This document shows, piece by piece, positions 51,498 to 62,233 of a stretch of 64,000 bases of DNA. Each line of letters begins with the position of its first letter. Positions within the stretch are counted from its first letter, which is position 1. Source of the stretch: Xylaria sp. FL1777 (taxonomy: Eukaryota > Ascomycota > Sordariomycetes > Xylariales > Xylariaceae); contig MU400570.1 in NCBI GenBank assembly GCA_022578965.1, positions 1 through 64,000 on the forward strand, in the 5' to 3' direction. Under the pieces are notes generated by a model. The model saw nothing but the letters and a program-made list of their open reading frames with translations, searched no databases and was not told the DNA's origin. Made by a program: the position numbers and the translations under genes.

Positions 51498-52961
51498 TTA
51501 AGCTTTGCTCGCGGAACTCGCGGCGGCGGCACCGGCCTGGGCGGCGGCGAGAGTAGACTTCTTCGTCAGCGTCAGGCCGGAGAGGAAGTAGATGAGGGCC
51601 TCGGCGCCGAGCACGACGGCGAGGGTCACCAGGGCGCCGATGACGCCCGCGACGGGGAGCGAGATGCTGTTGTTGCCCGACTTCTGGGAGGAAGAAGAAG
51701 TCCCGTCATCACCGCCGCCGTCGCTGCCCGAGGACGACGACGACAAGTTCGCGCACGCGCCCGTCGTGACGCCGCACGCGCGGCACCAGTCGGGCGTGGT
51801 GGAGACGGCGAACTTGTTCATCTCGGACGCGAAGGTCGACCAGGGCAGCACGGTCTCGTCCTGGCCGAACAGCGGGTACGCGGCGGGGGTCATGGCGGCG
51901 GCCGACCCGTTGGTGAAGCGGAAGCGCACCGAGATGTCGTCTGTGCTGGGGTAGGCGGCGCCGGCGCTCACGCTGGCGTTGGTGACGAGCTCGAAGACCA
52001 TCGACGCCGCGTAGTTGACGACCCCCGTGAAGTCGTCCGACACGGCCGGCAGCTGCGCCAGCCCGAAGAACGACAGGAACACGCCGTACGCGCCGAACTG
52101 GATGTTGACGACGGGCTTGGAGCGTGCCGCGATGGTCGCGTTCAGCGCGTCCACGATCTGGCCGGCGAGCGTGGCGCCCGCGATGGCGCGCACCGTGTCG
52201 GTGCTGTTGTACGCGAGCCCCCACTCGTGTTCGTTGGCGAGCAGCTTGAGCTCGCGCAGGGTCGCGTTGGTCAGGAGGTCCGAGGCCGGGATGGTCTGGT
52301 TGTGGATGGTGGCGCCGTCGACGTAGTCGAAGATGGCGTAGGCGTTCTTGAAGGTCGCCGCGTCGGCTGCGAAGGTGCTGTTGATGACGGGCAGCAGGCC
52401 CTGGTAGAAGCCCTTGCTCTCGTCGAAGGCGGTCGTGTAGTCGGCCGACGAGAGGTAGTTGTTGGAGGACACGACGGCGTTGTCGCAGCCGCTGCTGCCC
52501 TGCAGCCAGGCGCTGTTCTCCGAGTTGGAGCTCGACGCGGCGCTCGACACGGCATTGACGGGGATGTACTGGTAGCCGCCGAGCGGTGCGGTCACGTTGG
52601 TGTCGTTGCGCAGCTCCTGGATGGAGATGTCGCCGGCAGGAGGATAGAGGCCCTGCAGGAAGGCCTGAGCCGAGTTCTGCAGGACGTTGTCGGTGGGCGC
52701 GGTCACGGCCAATTGGGGCAGGGCGGCAACGTCACGGCTCAGGGCGAGGATGGGAGAGCTGGCGTCGGAAGCGACATATTGGCCGCGATACCAGCCGCCC
52801 GAGGCAAAGACCTGGTCGGCTCCCAGCGCTGTCAGGTTTGTAGGCGCGAGGGCCTTGGGCGTACGGTCGCCGTGCCGCGAGAAGATGTAGACGCCGAGGA
52901 CCGTCTCGGTCTTGACCAGGGGGAAGGCTGCCAACGACAACAGAAGAGCTTTCGACGCCAT
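51498..52961 (-). CDS. Histidine acid phosphatase-like membrane protein, 487 aa
   Basis: A single exon starting at ATG 52959-52961. A signal-like N-terminus (residues 1-19) is followed at once by the histidine-phosphatase motif Arg29-His30-Gly-Asp-Arg33-Thr-Pro, in which His30 would be the phosphorylated nucleophile. The middle contains Gly-Leu-Tyr-Pro-Pro (104-108), many N-glycosylation sites and Cys residues typical of secreted members. Where classical histidine acid phosphatases carry the second catalytic His-Asp, this protein reads Gln-Phe-Gly-Ala-Tyr-Gly-Val-Phe-Leu-Ser-Phe-Phe-Gly-Leu, so the proton donor appears to be missing. After a Ser/Gly/Asp-rich linker one transmembrane segment (about 440-470) leaves a short Ala/Lys tail. 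It is probably a plasma-membrane or vacuolar ectoprotein; catalytic competence is uncertain. The gene is much richer in GC than its flanks. Confidence 0.87.
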   Translation of the reverse strand: MASKALLLSLAAFPLVKTETVLGVYIFSRHGDRTPKALAPTNLTALGADQVFASGGWYRGQYVASDASSPILALSRDVAALPQLAVTAPTDNVLQNSAQAFLQGLYPPAGDISIQELRNDTNVTAPLGGYQYIPVNAVSSAASSSNSENSAWLQGSSGCDNAVVSSNNYLSSADYTTAFDESKGFYQGLLPVINSTFAADAATFKNAYAIFDYVDGATIHNQTIPASDLLTNATLRELKLLANEHEWGLAYNSTDTVRAIAGATLAGQIVDALNATIAARSKPVVNIQFGAYGVFLSFFGLAQLPAVSDDFTGVVNYAASMVFELVTNASVSAGAAYPSTDDISVRFRFTNGSAAAMTPAAYPLFGQDETVLPWSTFASEMNKFAVSTTPDWCRACGVTTGACANLSSSSSGSDGGGDDGTSSSSQKSGNNSISLPVAGVIGALVTLAVVLGAEALIYFLSGLTLTKKSTLAAAQAGAAAASSASKA

Positions 52962-52968
52962 TGTTCTG

Positions 52969-52994
52969 TATATATATATAGTTCTATATATATA
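52969..52994 (-). promoter_or_regulatory. TATA-rich tract just upstream of the phosphatase-like gene
   Basis: Two TATATATA runs lie 8-33 bp before the start codon. They are close enough to be 5'UTR rather than a true TATA box, so the role is uncertain. Confidence 0.25.
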
Positions 52995-53675
52995 ATTCCA
53001 GACTTGTCTACGGTGAGACCATGTGTAAGTGAAGAGGGCTCCGAGACGACGACAGACAGGACGCGGGACACAAGCGACGAGGGAGCCGGGTCGCGGGGAT
53101 GGTGAGTCTTAGCTATCTTCAAGGCCCCGGAAACTTTGATTTCGGAAAACCTAATTGCTATTTAAGACTTCCGGTACCTACTTAAGTCAAAGAAGCCCAA
53201 AACAAAGCGAATAGGTAACTGATAACCCCTCAACTCCCCCCACCCGCACTCACGATAGCCACTTACAGATTAGGTACGTTACATAGCACATATGTATACT
53301 TACATACATCGTAGTACCGGTACCGTACTGTATACGCAGTAGTACCTAGTAAATGTTAGGCCCACCATTTCGGTTGACTACCTATGTAGGTAGGTAGGTC
53401 ACTGCATAGCTACTGTATGCGTAAGGTTCAAGGGTAGCTATGCTACCTAGGTACTAGCTCTACGATAAATGCTAGGTTAGTCTACCTACATACGCAGTAG
53501 GTAGGTAGTGTAAGCGGCCTAGTCCGGTCGATTCTTCGAAGAATTCCCTCTTCTCGAAGGAACACCGGAGAGCGAAACAAATGTCGGCCAGCGTAAATGT
53601 CAAATGTGGCGCCACAGAAAAATATAGGTAGCAGTAAGTAAGAAAAAAAAAAGTTCCTGGCGTTCAGCTGCTACA

Positions 53676-53771
53676 TATAAAAGCTGGTGCCAAGCCGCCT
53701 AAACCTCCACTTCCCGTAGTGTAGAACTTTTTTCCTTTCCAAATACCTACTCTTCTCTCTCTATCTCTTTC
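53676..53771 (+). promoter_or_regulatory. Possible core promoter (TATAAAA plus pyrimidine tract) without a clear gene
   Basis: TATAAAA is followed about 45 bp later by a long CT-rich stretch typical of fungal transcription starts. No open frame longer than 59 codons follows, so the transcript, if any, may be spliced, short or non-coding. Confidence 0.25.
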
Positions 53772-54649
53772 AATTACGGTCGATTGGTTGAGGAAAGATT
53801 CCCTCGCTACCAGCTTTTATCACCAAGCTACAGTAATATACCTACATGCCTATATAACGTCCAGCAGGGTTTGCTGGAGAAAGCATTTCCGTCAAAACGG
53901 GGCAGATCAAGTGTCGGCACCAATTGCTTTTATGTCTGACCCGATGCCGGTTGCCGATTCCATGTAGATAGATAGTGGCTGAACGTCTGTACACACTCTC
54001 GGCCTTATTCACTTCCTACGGCATCGTTGCCGACGCTACTGTATCGCGGCTATCATGCGGGTAGAGCTGGAGATAACCCCGACGAAGACATCTCCGGAAG
54101 CGATTGTGAAAAGGGGAAACTATCACGTAAAGAGTGGGGAGCTCGCGGGGGTAGGTAGACCGTTACTGCTACAGTACATGAACATTATTCCCGAAGGTGA
54201 CAATAAAGTTGGCTTTATCAACTCTGCGAAATGAATATGGATATACCGCGGAGAAACCGCCGAAGTTCAATCTTTTGACGAAGTGGTGATTTCTGGCAGA
54301 TAGGCTTCTGTATGAACACCGTGGAAAACATGCCTGGGTTAGGTACCTACTCAGCTTACTTGTCATAAAAGACGGTAGACGGTATATTCCCTGCTTGAAA
54401 CAAAACTATTTGAGGGAACTTATTTTCTCTAAGGTGGCCTTATAAGACTAGGTATGATCAGGTTATTTCGAAATGGGTTGTAGGAATAACAGGAAGAGAG
54501 ATAAAGACAGAAGGCATGTCTTCTTGACCTCTTAGCATGGGTAGATAGTCTAGATAGGTAGATATAAGCATCTCTTAACAACAATACAAGCTTGAGAACC
54601 CCGAACAACGCCCACCACCACCAAAAAAAAAAATAATAAATTTTTTTGC

Positions 54650-56443
54650 TCAAAACCGCATGACGGTGATATTCCCATCCCTATCCTCCCCAGCAACCCA
54701 CCTCTCGTCGCCCACGATCTGGCCCTTCCCAAGCAGCTGCCTCCACATGTCGTCCGCAAAGCGGACCTCGTGGCGATAATCAGACCCGGCCCCGGCTTCG
54801 GCTCCGGTCCCGGACTCGGTCCTGGTCCCAGACTCGGAGCTGGAGTAGGAGCTGGAGTAGGAGTAGGAGTCGAACCGGGACTCGGCGCGGAGGCTCCTGG
54901 CGATCACCGGCAGCACGAAGGACGACAGCGCCTCCATGACGAAGCAGCGGCGCGCGACGACGCGCACGCCCGCGCGCGCGTCCACGACGTCGCTGACGGT
55001 CAGGTACGGGAACTCCTCGTGGCGCCAGCAGGGGGCGCGGCCTGGCCACGTCCCGTCGAAGCCGCGAGGCTCGTAGTTGTTGCTGCGGTTGTCGCCGTGA
55101 TTGTGATTGTGGTCGTGGTCGTGGTCGTGGTGGTCGGCGAAGCGCACGGCCGCCGCGGACCCGGCGCGCGGGCAGAAGCTCATGTGGATGTCGCCGTCGG
55201 CGCAGCAGTCGTCGACCCAGCGCGGGCCGACGCCCGCCAGCGGGATGCCCGTGGCGCGCACGTGGTGGTTGCGCGGCGGCGAGGGCGACGAGTGCTGGCC
55301 CGCGAGCCAGCGGTGGGCCTCCTCGTGCACGTAGACGTTCGCCTCGTCGAGGAAGATCTCGCGCAGCACGGGCGTGACGCCCTGGCGGACGCCGAGGAAC
55401 TCCAGGGCGTGCCCCGCGAACCTCTTGATTACCCTGGGCTGGGGCTGCGTGGGGCCTGGCGTATAAGCGTCGGAAGGGTCCTCTGAGGGACGGTAAGGCG
55501 AGGCGTCCTCGATGTTCCACACCGTGAGCTGTTCCACGGGGTCTTCGGTCCCGGAGGGTCTGGTGTGCTGCCAGATGTAGACCGCGTAGTGCGTCGCCGT
55601 GTGGGCTGAGAAGAAGCGATCGCGGATGGGGACGGTGAGGCCGATGTCGTCTATCTTCCACTCGGATCTAAACCGGATCTCCCACGCGCACGAGGGATCG
55701 GCGGGGTCTGATTCTGATTCTGATTCTGTTGCTCGTCGCACGTCAAACGCCGTGGCGAAGTGCCGATGGATGTCTTCTCCATTACGCAATGTGGCATATG
55801 GCCAGCGCTCGCACCACTCGATGACGAGGGTGTTGTGTGCCAGGCGTAGCCGCCGGACAGTCTTCCCGTCTCCATCGAAAGGAACGGAGAAGCGACGGCG
55901 CGTTTCCAAGTCGTAAGCCACGTAGCCGCCGAGGCCGCGATCCCGGTAGATGAGCAGCCCGTCATCTAGGCACCAGCTCAGATCTCTGTCCTGGAAGGTA
56001 GCCACATTGTCGTTCCACCGTAGCCAGCGATGCCAGGGCTCGACCTCCTGAAACAAGCCGCCCTGTCGCTGCGAGCTGATGTCGATCTTCTCGATCAGTC
56101 TGGGCCGGGCTGAGCGTAGGTAGAAGTAGCGCCGGGCGACCTTAGGAAATACGTGAGTCCAAGCCGGGCGGTCTCGTCCAGCTCGGGCCGCATTCCTCAT
56201 CTCTCGCACGCGCGGGAAGTGCCATCTCATGAGATTCCACGATACGTCATCGCTCGTAAAGGCTGCATTCCAAGCCTGGCTTACACGGCGGCAGAGGACG
56301 CTTTCGGTGGGCGAAAGATGGGATATAACGAGGAGAAAAATATCATGAGGTAAGTCAGTTATATCGGAAATGGTGCCCTCACTTTCAGCAGCTGGACCTT
56401 TCACGTGAAGTGTATTGCTATTACGATTGGCGATTTGATCCAT
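54650..56443 (-). CDS. F-box domain protein, 597 aa
   Basis: A single exon. The start is ATG 56441-56443; the frame continues four codons further upstream but without another ATG. Residues about 25-78 form an F-box: Ile-Thr-Asp-Leu-Pro-His-Asp-Ile-Phe, then a Leu-Ser-Pro-Thr-Glu stretch, Cys-Arg-Arg-Val-Ser and Ala-Trp. F-box proteins dock to Skp1 in SCF ubiquitin ligases through this motif. The remaining 500 residues resemble the diverged beta-rich region of fungal F-box proteins without a nameable WD40 or LRR repeat. There is a His/Asp/Asn-rich low-complexity run around residues 440-460 and a Ser/Tyr/Glu/Gly-rich run near 530-560, both from simple repeats in the DNA. The target protein is unknown. 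Confidence 0.87.
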   Translation of the reverse strand: MDQIANRNSNTLHVKGPAAESEGTISDITDLPHDIFLLVISHLSPTESVLCRRVSQAWNAAFTSDDVSWNLMRWHFPRVREMRNAARAGRDRPAWTHVFPKVARRYFYLRSARPRLIEKIDISSQRQGGLFQEVEPWHRWLRWNDNVATFQDRDLSWCLDDGLLIYRDRGLGGYVAYDLETRRRFSVPFDGDGKTVRRLRLAHNTLVIEWCERWPYATLRNGEDIHRHFATAFDVRRATESESESDPADPSCAWEIRFRSEWKIDDIGLTVPIRDRFFSAHTATHYAVYIWQHTRPSGTEDPVEQLTVWNIEDASPYRPSEDPSDAYTPGPTQPQPRVIKRFAGHALEFLGVRQGVTPVLREIFLDEANVYVHEEAHRWLAGQHSSPSPPRNHHVRATGIPLAGVGPRWVDDCCADGDIHMSFCPRAGSAAAVRFADHHDHDHDHNHNHGDNRSNNYEPRGFDGTWPGRAPCWRHEEFPYLTVSDVVDARAGVRVVARRCFVMEALSSFVLPVIARSLRAESRFDSYSYSSSYSSSESGTRTESGTGAEAGAGSDYRHEVRFADDMWRQLLGKGQIVGDERWVAGEDRDGNITVMRF

Positions 56444-57180
56444 GCTGTGTGGCAACTGGGGAGATAGTGATTGGTGTTGGTAATTGGAGATGAGGTGGAG
56501 GTAATATTACTAGGTACAGAGGCGGGCTACTTTTGTTTAAAAACAAAGGTTGCGAACACTTTGAGTTGCCTAATATTTAAAACTCATTGCACGCGAAGTC
56601 AGTGCTCATGCTTAATAAGGAATTGTTATAGTTGATAGGCATTCATGATAACGTAGTTACCACGCCTTGCATCTTCTAGGTTATTGCTCGTTGCCATTTG
56701 TTTTATGTGCTATAGTTGAAACAGCTGTCAAAGCCATAAGCCACCTAGTTAGGTAAGTCCAATACTTATCTTCCCTACCTATGGAGACGCTCGCTGCTGC
56801 TTGGACTTCCAGCTAGCTGTAAATAAAAGATATTTATCTACAATTCGAATTACTCTCTTTAAGTTAGAAGTGGCTACTATATCACTTTTATTGTGTGCTC
56901 TTGGTATAAGTCAATTCCGAGTTACTGGAGAAGTGAGAAATGTATAATCAGCAAGTAACCGGGGTATAGTGAGATCAATTCAATAAGCTCGCATAACTTG
57001 TAAACGTGGGCCTTGCGTAAACCGTTGACTATGATTAGAACCTGTCAATTATTCCATCATTCACACAAACAAAACACAATAATGACCGAATCACGGGACA
57101 CTTCGATTACACTATATAACCGTCCTTGGTATACAATTTGATATCCCCGCCAAACTTGACAGTCTTTATTCATATATCGA
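56444..57180. other. Intergenic region between the MMSDH and F-box genes
   Basis: AT-richer non-coding DNA that contains the F-box promoter and the 3' end of the dehydrogenase gene. No further gene is seen. Confidence 0.6.
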
Positions 57181-58999
57181 CTAGCTGTGTGTAGGCATTG
57201 CTACATCTGCCTTTTTGGAAATGGCGTCCGCACTTGACCATAGAGCAGTCACTGTCTTGAGTTGTGTATAGAAGTTGACGCCCGGCCTGCCGTAAAAGGT
57301 GCTCGCACCACCACCCGCGACACTCTTCTTATTGCCCGTGAATGAGAACATGGGCAGCGGCACCGGAATAGGAACGTTCACGCCAACCTGTCCTGCCTCG
57401 ATGTTTCTCCTGAACGTCTCTGCTGTGGGCCCTGACCTCGTGAAGATGGCTGTGCCGTTGCCATACTCATTCTTGTTGATCAGTTCAATGGCTTCGTCGA
57501 GGGTATCCACACTGAGGCAGACCAACACAGGGCCGAAAATCTCCTGCTTATAGCATTCCATATTCGGTGTCACATTGGTAATGATTGTGGGGGCGATCCA
57601 ATTGCCGTTGGGATACTTTTCCGGTTTGAAGCCACGGCCATCTAACAAGATGGTGGCGCCCTCTTTCTCGGCACTAGCTATTAAATCCTCAATCCTTTTC
57701 TTGCTTTGAGGGGAGATGACCGGGCCAAGATCAGCCCCTTCTTCAAAGCCTCCATTGACCTGGAGCTTTTTAGCGCTCTCCGCCAGCTCAGGCAACCACT
57801 CCTTCGTCTCGCCAACCATCACCAAGGTGCTTAAGGCCATGCAACGTTGACCGGCAGCACCGAACGCAGCACCGACGACCGCATTGATGAATTGGTTCTT
57901 ATTGCAGTCTGGGAGAACAGCCGCATGGTTTTTGGCACCCAAATTGGCCTGCACTCGCTTACCGTTGGCTGATCCCCTGGTAAAGATATACTCGCCGGCC
58001 TTGTTGCCACCAACGAAGCTAATGGCCTTGATGTCTGGTGCATCGAGAAGGAAGTTTACTGTGCGGTGGGCACCGTGGACAACATTAACGACGCCGTCTG
58101 GAAACCCGGCCTTTTTAGCTAATTCAACCAGGATCATAGCCGCGCCCGGGTCTCGCTCAGAAGGCTTCAAGATTAAGGTGTTGCCGGTTACTGTAGCGAT
58201 GGGGATACACCAAAGAGGAATCATGGCAGGGAAGTCTGTAGAACTATTAGTCGTTTCTCCAAGCCGCAAGAGATAATGGAAGGCCCTGGATCCACGTACT
58301 AAAAGGACAAATCGCGGCAACCACTCCCAATGGCTCCTTATACGACCGAGTCTCCATATCCTTGGCAACCTCGAGCACCTCGCCCTTCATAAACTCTGGT
58401 GCACCGCAAGCGGCCTCAGCGACCTGTAGGCCTCGCAGAACGTCACCTCTGGCATCGGCAAACGTTTTGCCCTGTTCCAGTGTGATGCTCGCCGCTAATC
58501 GATCCCAGTTCTCACGGATGAGATTAACGAACTTGAACATGATCTGCTGGCGAGCTATGATGCTGGTGTTGCGCCAGGCAGGAAATGCCTTCTTGGCGCT
58601 CTGGACGGCATCTTCCAATTCGGCATCGGTCATCTGAGGCACACGGGTAACGAGGTTGTTGGTGGCTGGGTCATATAAGTCGATGAATTGGTCGGCTTTG
58701 CTAGGTACGAACTGGTTGTCCAGAAAGTAAGGTGTGTCGTCGGGCTTCGAGATCTTCTCATGAGTGGTTGGGTAGCTAGTAGCCGTCGACGCCAGCGCAC
58801 TCATGGGACGGATATGCTGAGCTGTAGCGGCTAGTCGCCTCGAAGCAGCAGTCGTGGAAGCCATTCTTGCTTTGGGAGATATGGAGGGTGTTCGTAGAGA
58901 GGAAGACGCAGAGTATGAAGGCGAGTATGAGGAGGAGTAGAGGCGGGTCGTGGGTTGACCAGCTCTAGCAATGTTTCTTGTTCTGGCAAGACGATGCAT
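57181..58999 (-). CDS. Methylmalonate-semialdehyde dehydrogenase (CoA-acylating), mitochondrial, 584 aa
   Basis: Exons are 58999-58300 and 58235-57181, joined across a 64-bp intron (donor GTACGT, acceptor CTACAG, phase 1) that restores the conserved Cys-Pro-Phe-Asn-Phe-Pro. The enzyme is an ALDH6-type dehydrogenase that oxidises methylmalonate and malonate semialdehydes to propionyl- or acetyl-CoA with NAD+ and CoA, in valine and thymine/uracil catabolism. The first 60 or so residues are rich in Arg and Ser with no acidic residues, as expected for mitochondrial import. Catalytic Cys365 lies in Gly-Gln-Arg-Cys-Met. The usual ALDH general-base Glu is replaced by Asn331 in Asn-Leu-Gly-Ala-Lys-Asn-His, a hallmark of the CoA-dependent subgroup. 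The Val-Pro-Ile-Pro-Val-Pro-Leu-Pro motif near the C-terminus is also diagnostic. Confidence 0.95.
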
Positions 59000-59744
59000 G
59001 ATGGAGGACCTCGCGGTTCAGCTAGCCAACCACAGCAGAGAAGTTGCTGCAAATTAGACGTGGTAAAGTGTGCGCTGGAACGACGCAGGATGCTGCTCTT
59101 ATCTAGTTCCGGTGGCCGCCGTCGGCGCTCTGGGACGCCTTTGAATTACCTACGTAATAGGTAAGTAACACTACCTAGGCAATTAAGGTTCTTGTACCGG
59201 GGAGGGATGGGAGGGATATGGGGTAGCGCGGGGCGAATGGGTCTGCCACTGCCGCTGCAAGCCGAACCAGCCTATTTATCTCCTATAATCGGCAACTATT
59301 GAATATGTAGATAAGGTACCTAAGCTATGTACAGGTTCCTTCGAAGCGAAAGAGGTAACAAGTACTTTGAATTAGCTACCTACCTACTGTATAAGAAGTA
59401 GGCAGATGTCTAGAAACCTATTAGGTATATTGCTGATCCATAACACCGGGGAGCTAAGACACCTGAGAGCTGTTGGAAAATAGGTACTCTCGTTAATAGC
59501 CTCACCATGCACCCTTTTCCAAGTTCGAAATAACCGCACTTCCTCGGAGAACCGTACTTCACTCTCTGTTATGGGTTCTGTAGCACCCAAAACCTCGGTA
59601 ACCCAGCGTATCACTTCTATCCTGCCGTGTGTCCCCATCCTTAATAAGCTGTCAATGACATGCTTGCAACCATCTTTCGGCTTTTACCGAGGTCGTGAAG
59701 GGATGTAACGGGTCTCACTCATCACAACCAGAACTTTGGTTCGT
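59000..59744. other. Intergenic region, VMA13 3' flank and MMSDH promoter
   Basis: The left part contains the dehydrogenase promoter. An 84-codon minus frame at 59384-59638 was considered and not accepted. TACCTAGGTA-like motifs occur at 59160-59180 and 59315-59325. Confidence 0.5.
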
Positions 59745-61303
59745 TCAGTTATTCTCGAAGCTGTATTTCAGCCAACCACCGAGTGCACGTAGGCTTTCCC
59801 ACCGTACATTCTCATCAGCGTCTTGCATGAGCTCCATAATACGAGTTTTTAGTCCAAGCTTCTCCAATTGGTGCCTCTTCTCGGGAACCTCCTTGACGAG
59901 ACAGCCGATATCGTTACAGGCTATGGCCAGGACGGCCTTGTCATTCTCCCATGGCTTTTTCATTATGTCGGCAATCTTCCTTGGGATCTCACCATTCTCA
60001 TACTCGAGAATCTTGCGCGCGTTTTCAGTCCAGAACACCTGGTGGCGATGTGGTGGCGACCACCTCAAATGCCCAGACTGAACCTCAGCCACATACTCGT
60101 CGAATGTGGTCTTTGTTTTCTGATATTCATCTAGCATCTCCTTGAGCTTGTCTAGGTCCTCCTGTAGGTCTGGGTCTGTCAGGTGGCGTCCACCAACGTT
60201 CTGAAGTAAGGCTGGCAGTCTAGCAAGCACAGCTGTTGGGAGCAGTGTAGAGGGATTAGCCTCGAGAAGGTTGTGTAGCGTCGATAGGATTAGCCGCGTG
60301 GTCTTTTCTTTAGGCGAGAGCCGTAACAACTGGGTGTAGAGAAGGATGATATCGTATTCACTGTTGATAGGTTAGCAAAATGGAAATTCTTAGTTTCAAC
60401 TCTACGTACTCGTTCATCTCATCACCTATGTCTTCTGATTCAAAACTCAGCTGCCATAGTACTAGTAGAACGTGATAGAGAAGCTGAATCCCAACTCCAC
60501 CACTCAGGCCATCGAAGCCACCGCTTCTTGAAGCGGAATTTCCACTCCATAGACTGGCAGATGACTCGGTGCCGAACCCGGCAGCCTTTCGCAGGATGTC
60601 GATTAAAGGGGCGACAGTCTCGCTTCGTTGTTTCCAGAACAATTGTCTATTGGTTTGACTGTACAACAAGGACGAGTATTCCATAACAGCAATATCTTGC
60701 AAGCCCGCATCGTTCGAGTTCTTGGTGAGACCACATAGGTAGCTCAGTATCAAGGGGAGAAATTGTTCTGTGGCAGGAGATACATCCTGCGCGGTCGTCA
60801 TAAGTATTGCCAGTACGGTAGACGTAAGTAGAGGAATAGGATCTTCGAGATTGTTGGAATGTGCTAGTAGTGGTGTGAAATATCGGTACAGGTCCGCATC
60901 CTTGTAAAGTGCTTTCGCGAGAGCTGGGACACCTTTGGATAATCAAATAATTTAGTATAAGTAATGACTATAATAACCGTGGAGAAGACTATGTTGTAGG
61001 GGACGCACCTTGTAGGAGATCGCTCAGGAGGACGAGAATGTACTGCACGACGTCGGCGCGCCTACTTGCGGACTCGAGAACACCTGGGGTGCCTGGCTCC
61101 CCGACAAAGAGTATCCGGTAGCCATCCAAATCACCCTCCACGACCTGCTTTCTCTGTTCTTTCCTGACCTTGTCAACGGCTCTGATCTTGGCCAGTTGAC
61201 TCTCTGTAATGGTGCCTGCTCTCGCCGCACCGTCCCAGGGAATGGGTCTCTGGCGGATGTTGTTCTGTAGAGAACCCAGATAGGGGGGAGGGTCGAGGGA
61301 CAT
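59745..61303 (-). CDS. VMA13: V-type proton ATPase subunit H, 477 aa, three exons
   Basis: Exons are 61303-61009, 60932-60410 and 60360-59745. The introns are 76 and 49 bp (donors GTGCGT and GTACGT), the phases agree, and the total is 478 codons including the stop. The product is the regulatory subunit H of the peripheral V1 sector, which couples V1 to Vo and silences free V1; it acts on vacuolar and endosomal membranes. The length matches yeast Vma13 (478 aa). The N-terminal two thirds are alpha-helical ARM-like repeats. The C-terminal domain has the conserved Trp-Ser-Pro-Pro-His, Phe-Trp-x-Glu-Asn and Asn-Asp-Ile-Gly stretches and ends with Gly-Gly-Trp-Leu-Lys-Tyr. The frame is open further upstream to another ATG at 61561, but the start at 61303 (Met-Ser-Leu-Asp-Pro-Pro) fits the family, so the upstream part is probably 5'UTR. 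Confidence 0.95.
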
Positions 61304-62233
61304 GATGCACCGCGCAAAGGAATATACAATAAATATTTGATAGTAAGAAGGTCTCGCACCGAGCACGCGATTTCGTAGATGGCCAAAGAGGAGGGGAGCC
61401 TTGCCTGGCGTCTCTACTGGGGAGGTACGTATGATGGGACTAAAAGAGGTGTAATTGGATGGACGACGTGAGCTTTCGTTCGACCTGCCAATCAGGTGGA
61501 TAGAATGGAGAGGCTTAGGGAGCTCGAGCTTCCACCCACCCAATGACATAGTGCATAGCATGGTGAGTGGTTCCCTGTAATAGGGTTGCAGTCTTACCTA
61601 TATTTAGGTAGGTGCTTGGGTATACTGAGTAAGTATAGTGGGCTATCAAGGCAGTGACTTGAGTTCTTGATGCTCAGTCTGCATTGACTACACTTAAAGC
61701 TATTATTCAAATGCGAATGTATTCTCGGGGGCCTTTGGCTTTATTCATGCGATCATATGTATTATTTGTATTTTTTTAACTGGGAGTCCCGGGTTTTTAT
61801 AGCTAAGACTACGGCTCTACAGCGTAGGTACCTGAGAAATAGCATAGGAGGTACCTTATTATACAAGGGTGTAATACATAGGTAAATCTGCCAATAATTG
61901 ACCTACGTATATAGACACTGCTAGGTAGCGACCATATATATGTTCTCAAATGAAATGGATCATACCAAACTTATAGTCAACAACCTGAGTGAATGTTACT
62001 AAGCTAGAATGCCTCATGAAGTCTTGAACTCCGTATCTGGGTGTGTTGGGTAGGCCCACAAGAAATGGCAAACCTTATCAGTGGTAAGTTGTAAGCTTTT
62101 CAACATATGTCTCTCACAAATACCATCCATCGTCTCTATGTCCTCCACGAAGTGACGATTTAATTATATCATCGGGTCCTAATAACTATTAAATCATCTG
62201 GCGCCTCAAGTCCTCTGAAAATAATGCCAAGCA
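61304..62233. other. Divergent intergenic region between VMA13 and the Rieske gene
   Basis: About 0.9 kb serving as promoter for both genes, which point away from each other. No gene or clear regulatory motif is seen beyond AT-rich tracts and TACCTAGGTA-like motifs. Confidence 0.5.

Larger units (their letters stand above)
52962..54649. other. Intergenic region upstream of the phosphatase-like gene
   Basis: No supported gene. It contains TACCTAGGTA-type repeats (53330-53510) and a plus-strand TATAAAA at 53676-53682 followed by a CT-rich tract at 53728-53771, which together look like a fungal core promoter. The only frame after it is a 59-codon one at 54055-54234, which is not convincing. The right part is the 3' flank of the F-box gene. 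Confidence 0.5.

Noticed and set aside
52227..53105. Long plus-strand frame opposite the phosphatase-like gene (similarly 54780-55661 and 54770-55486 at the F-box gene)
   Set aside because: These are shadow frames produced by high-GC codon use of the real genes on the minus strand.
54055..54234. 59-codon plus-strand frame after a TATA/CT-rich promoter-like segment
   Set aside because: Composition is plausible, but it has no domain and lies nearly 300 bp past the pyrimidine tract; evidence is too weak to call a gene.
59384..59638. 84-codon minus-strand frame with a true ATG between VMA13 and MMSDH
   Set aside because: The N-terminal half looks protein-like, but there is no family match and the second half looks like read-through of non-coding DNA.
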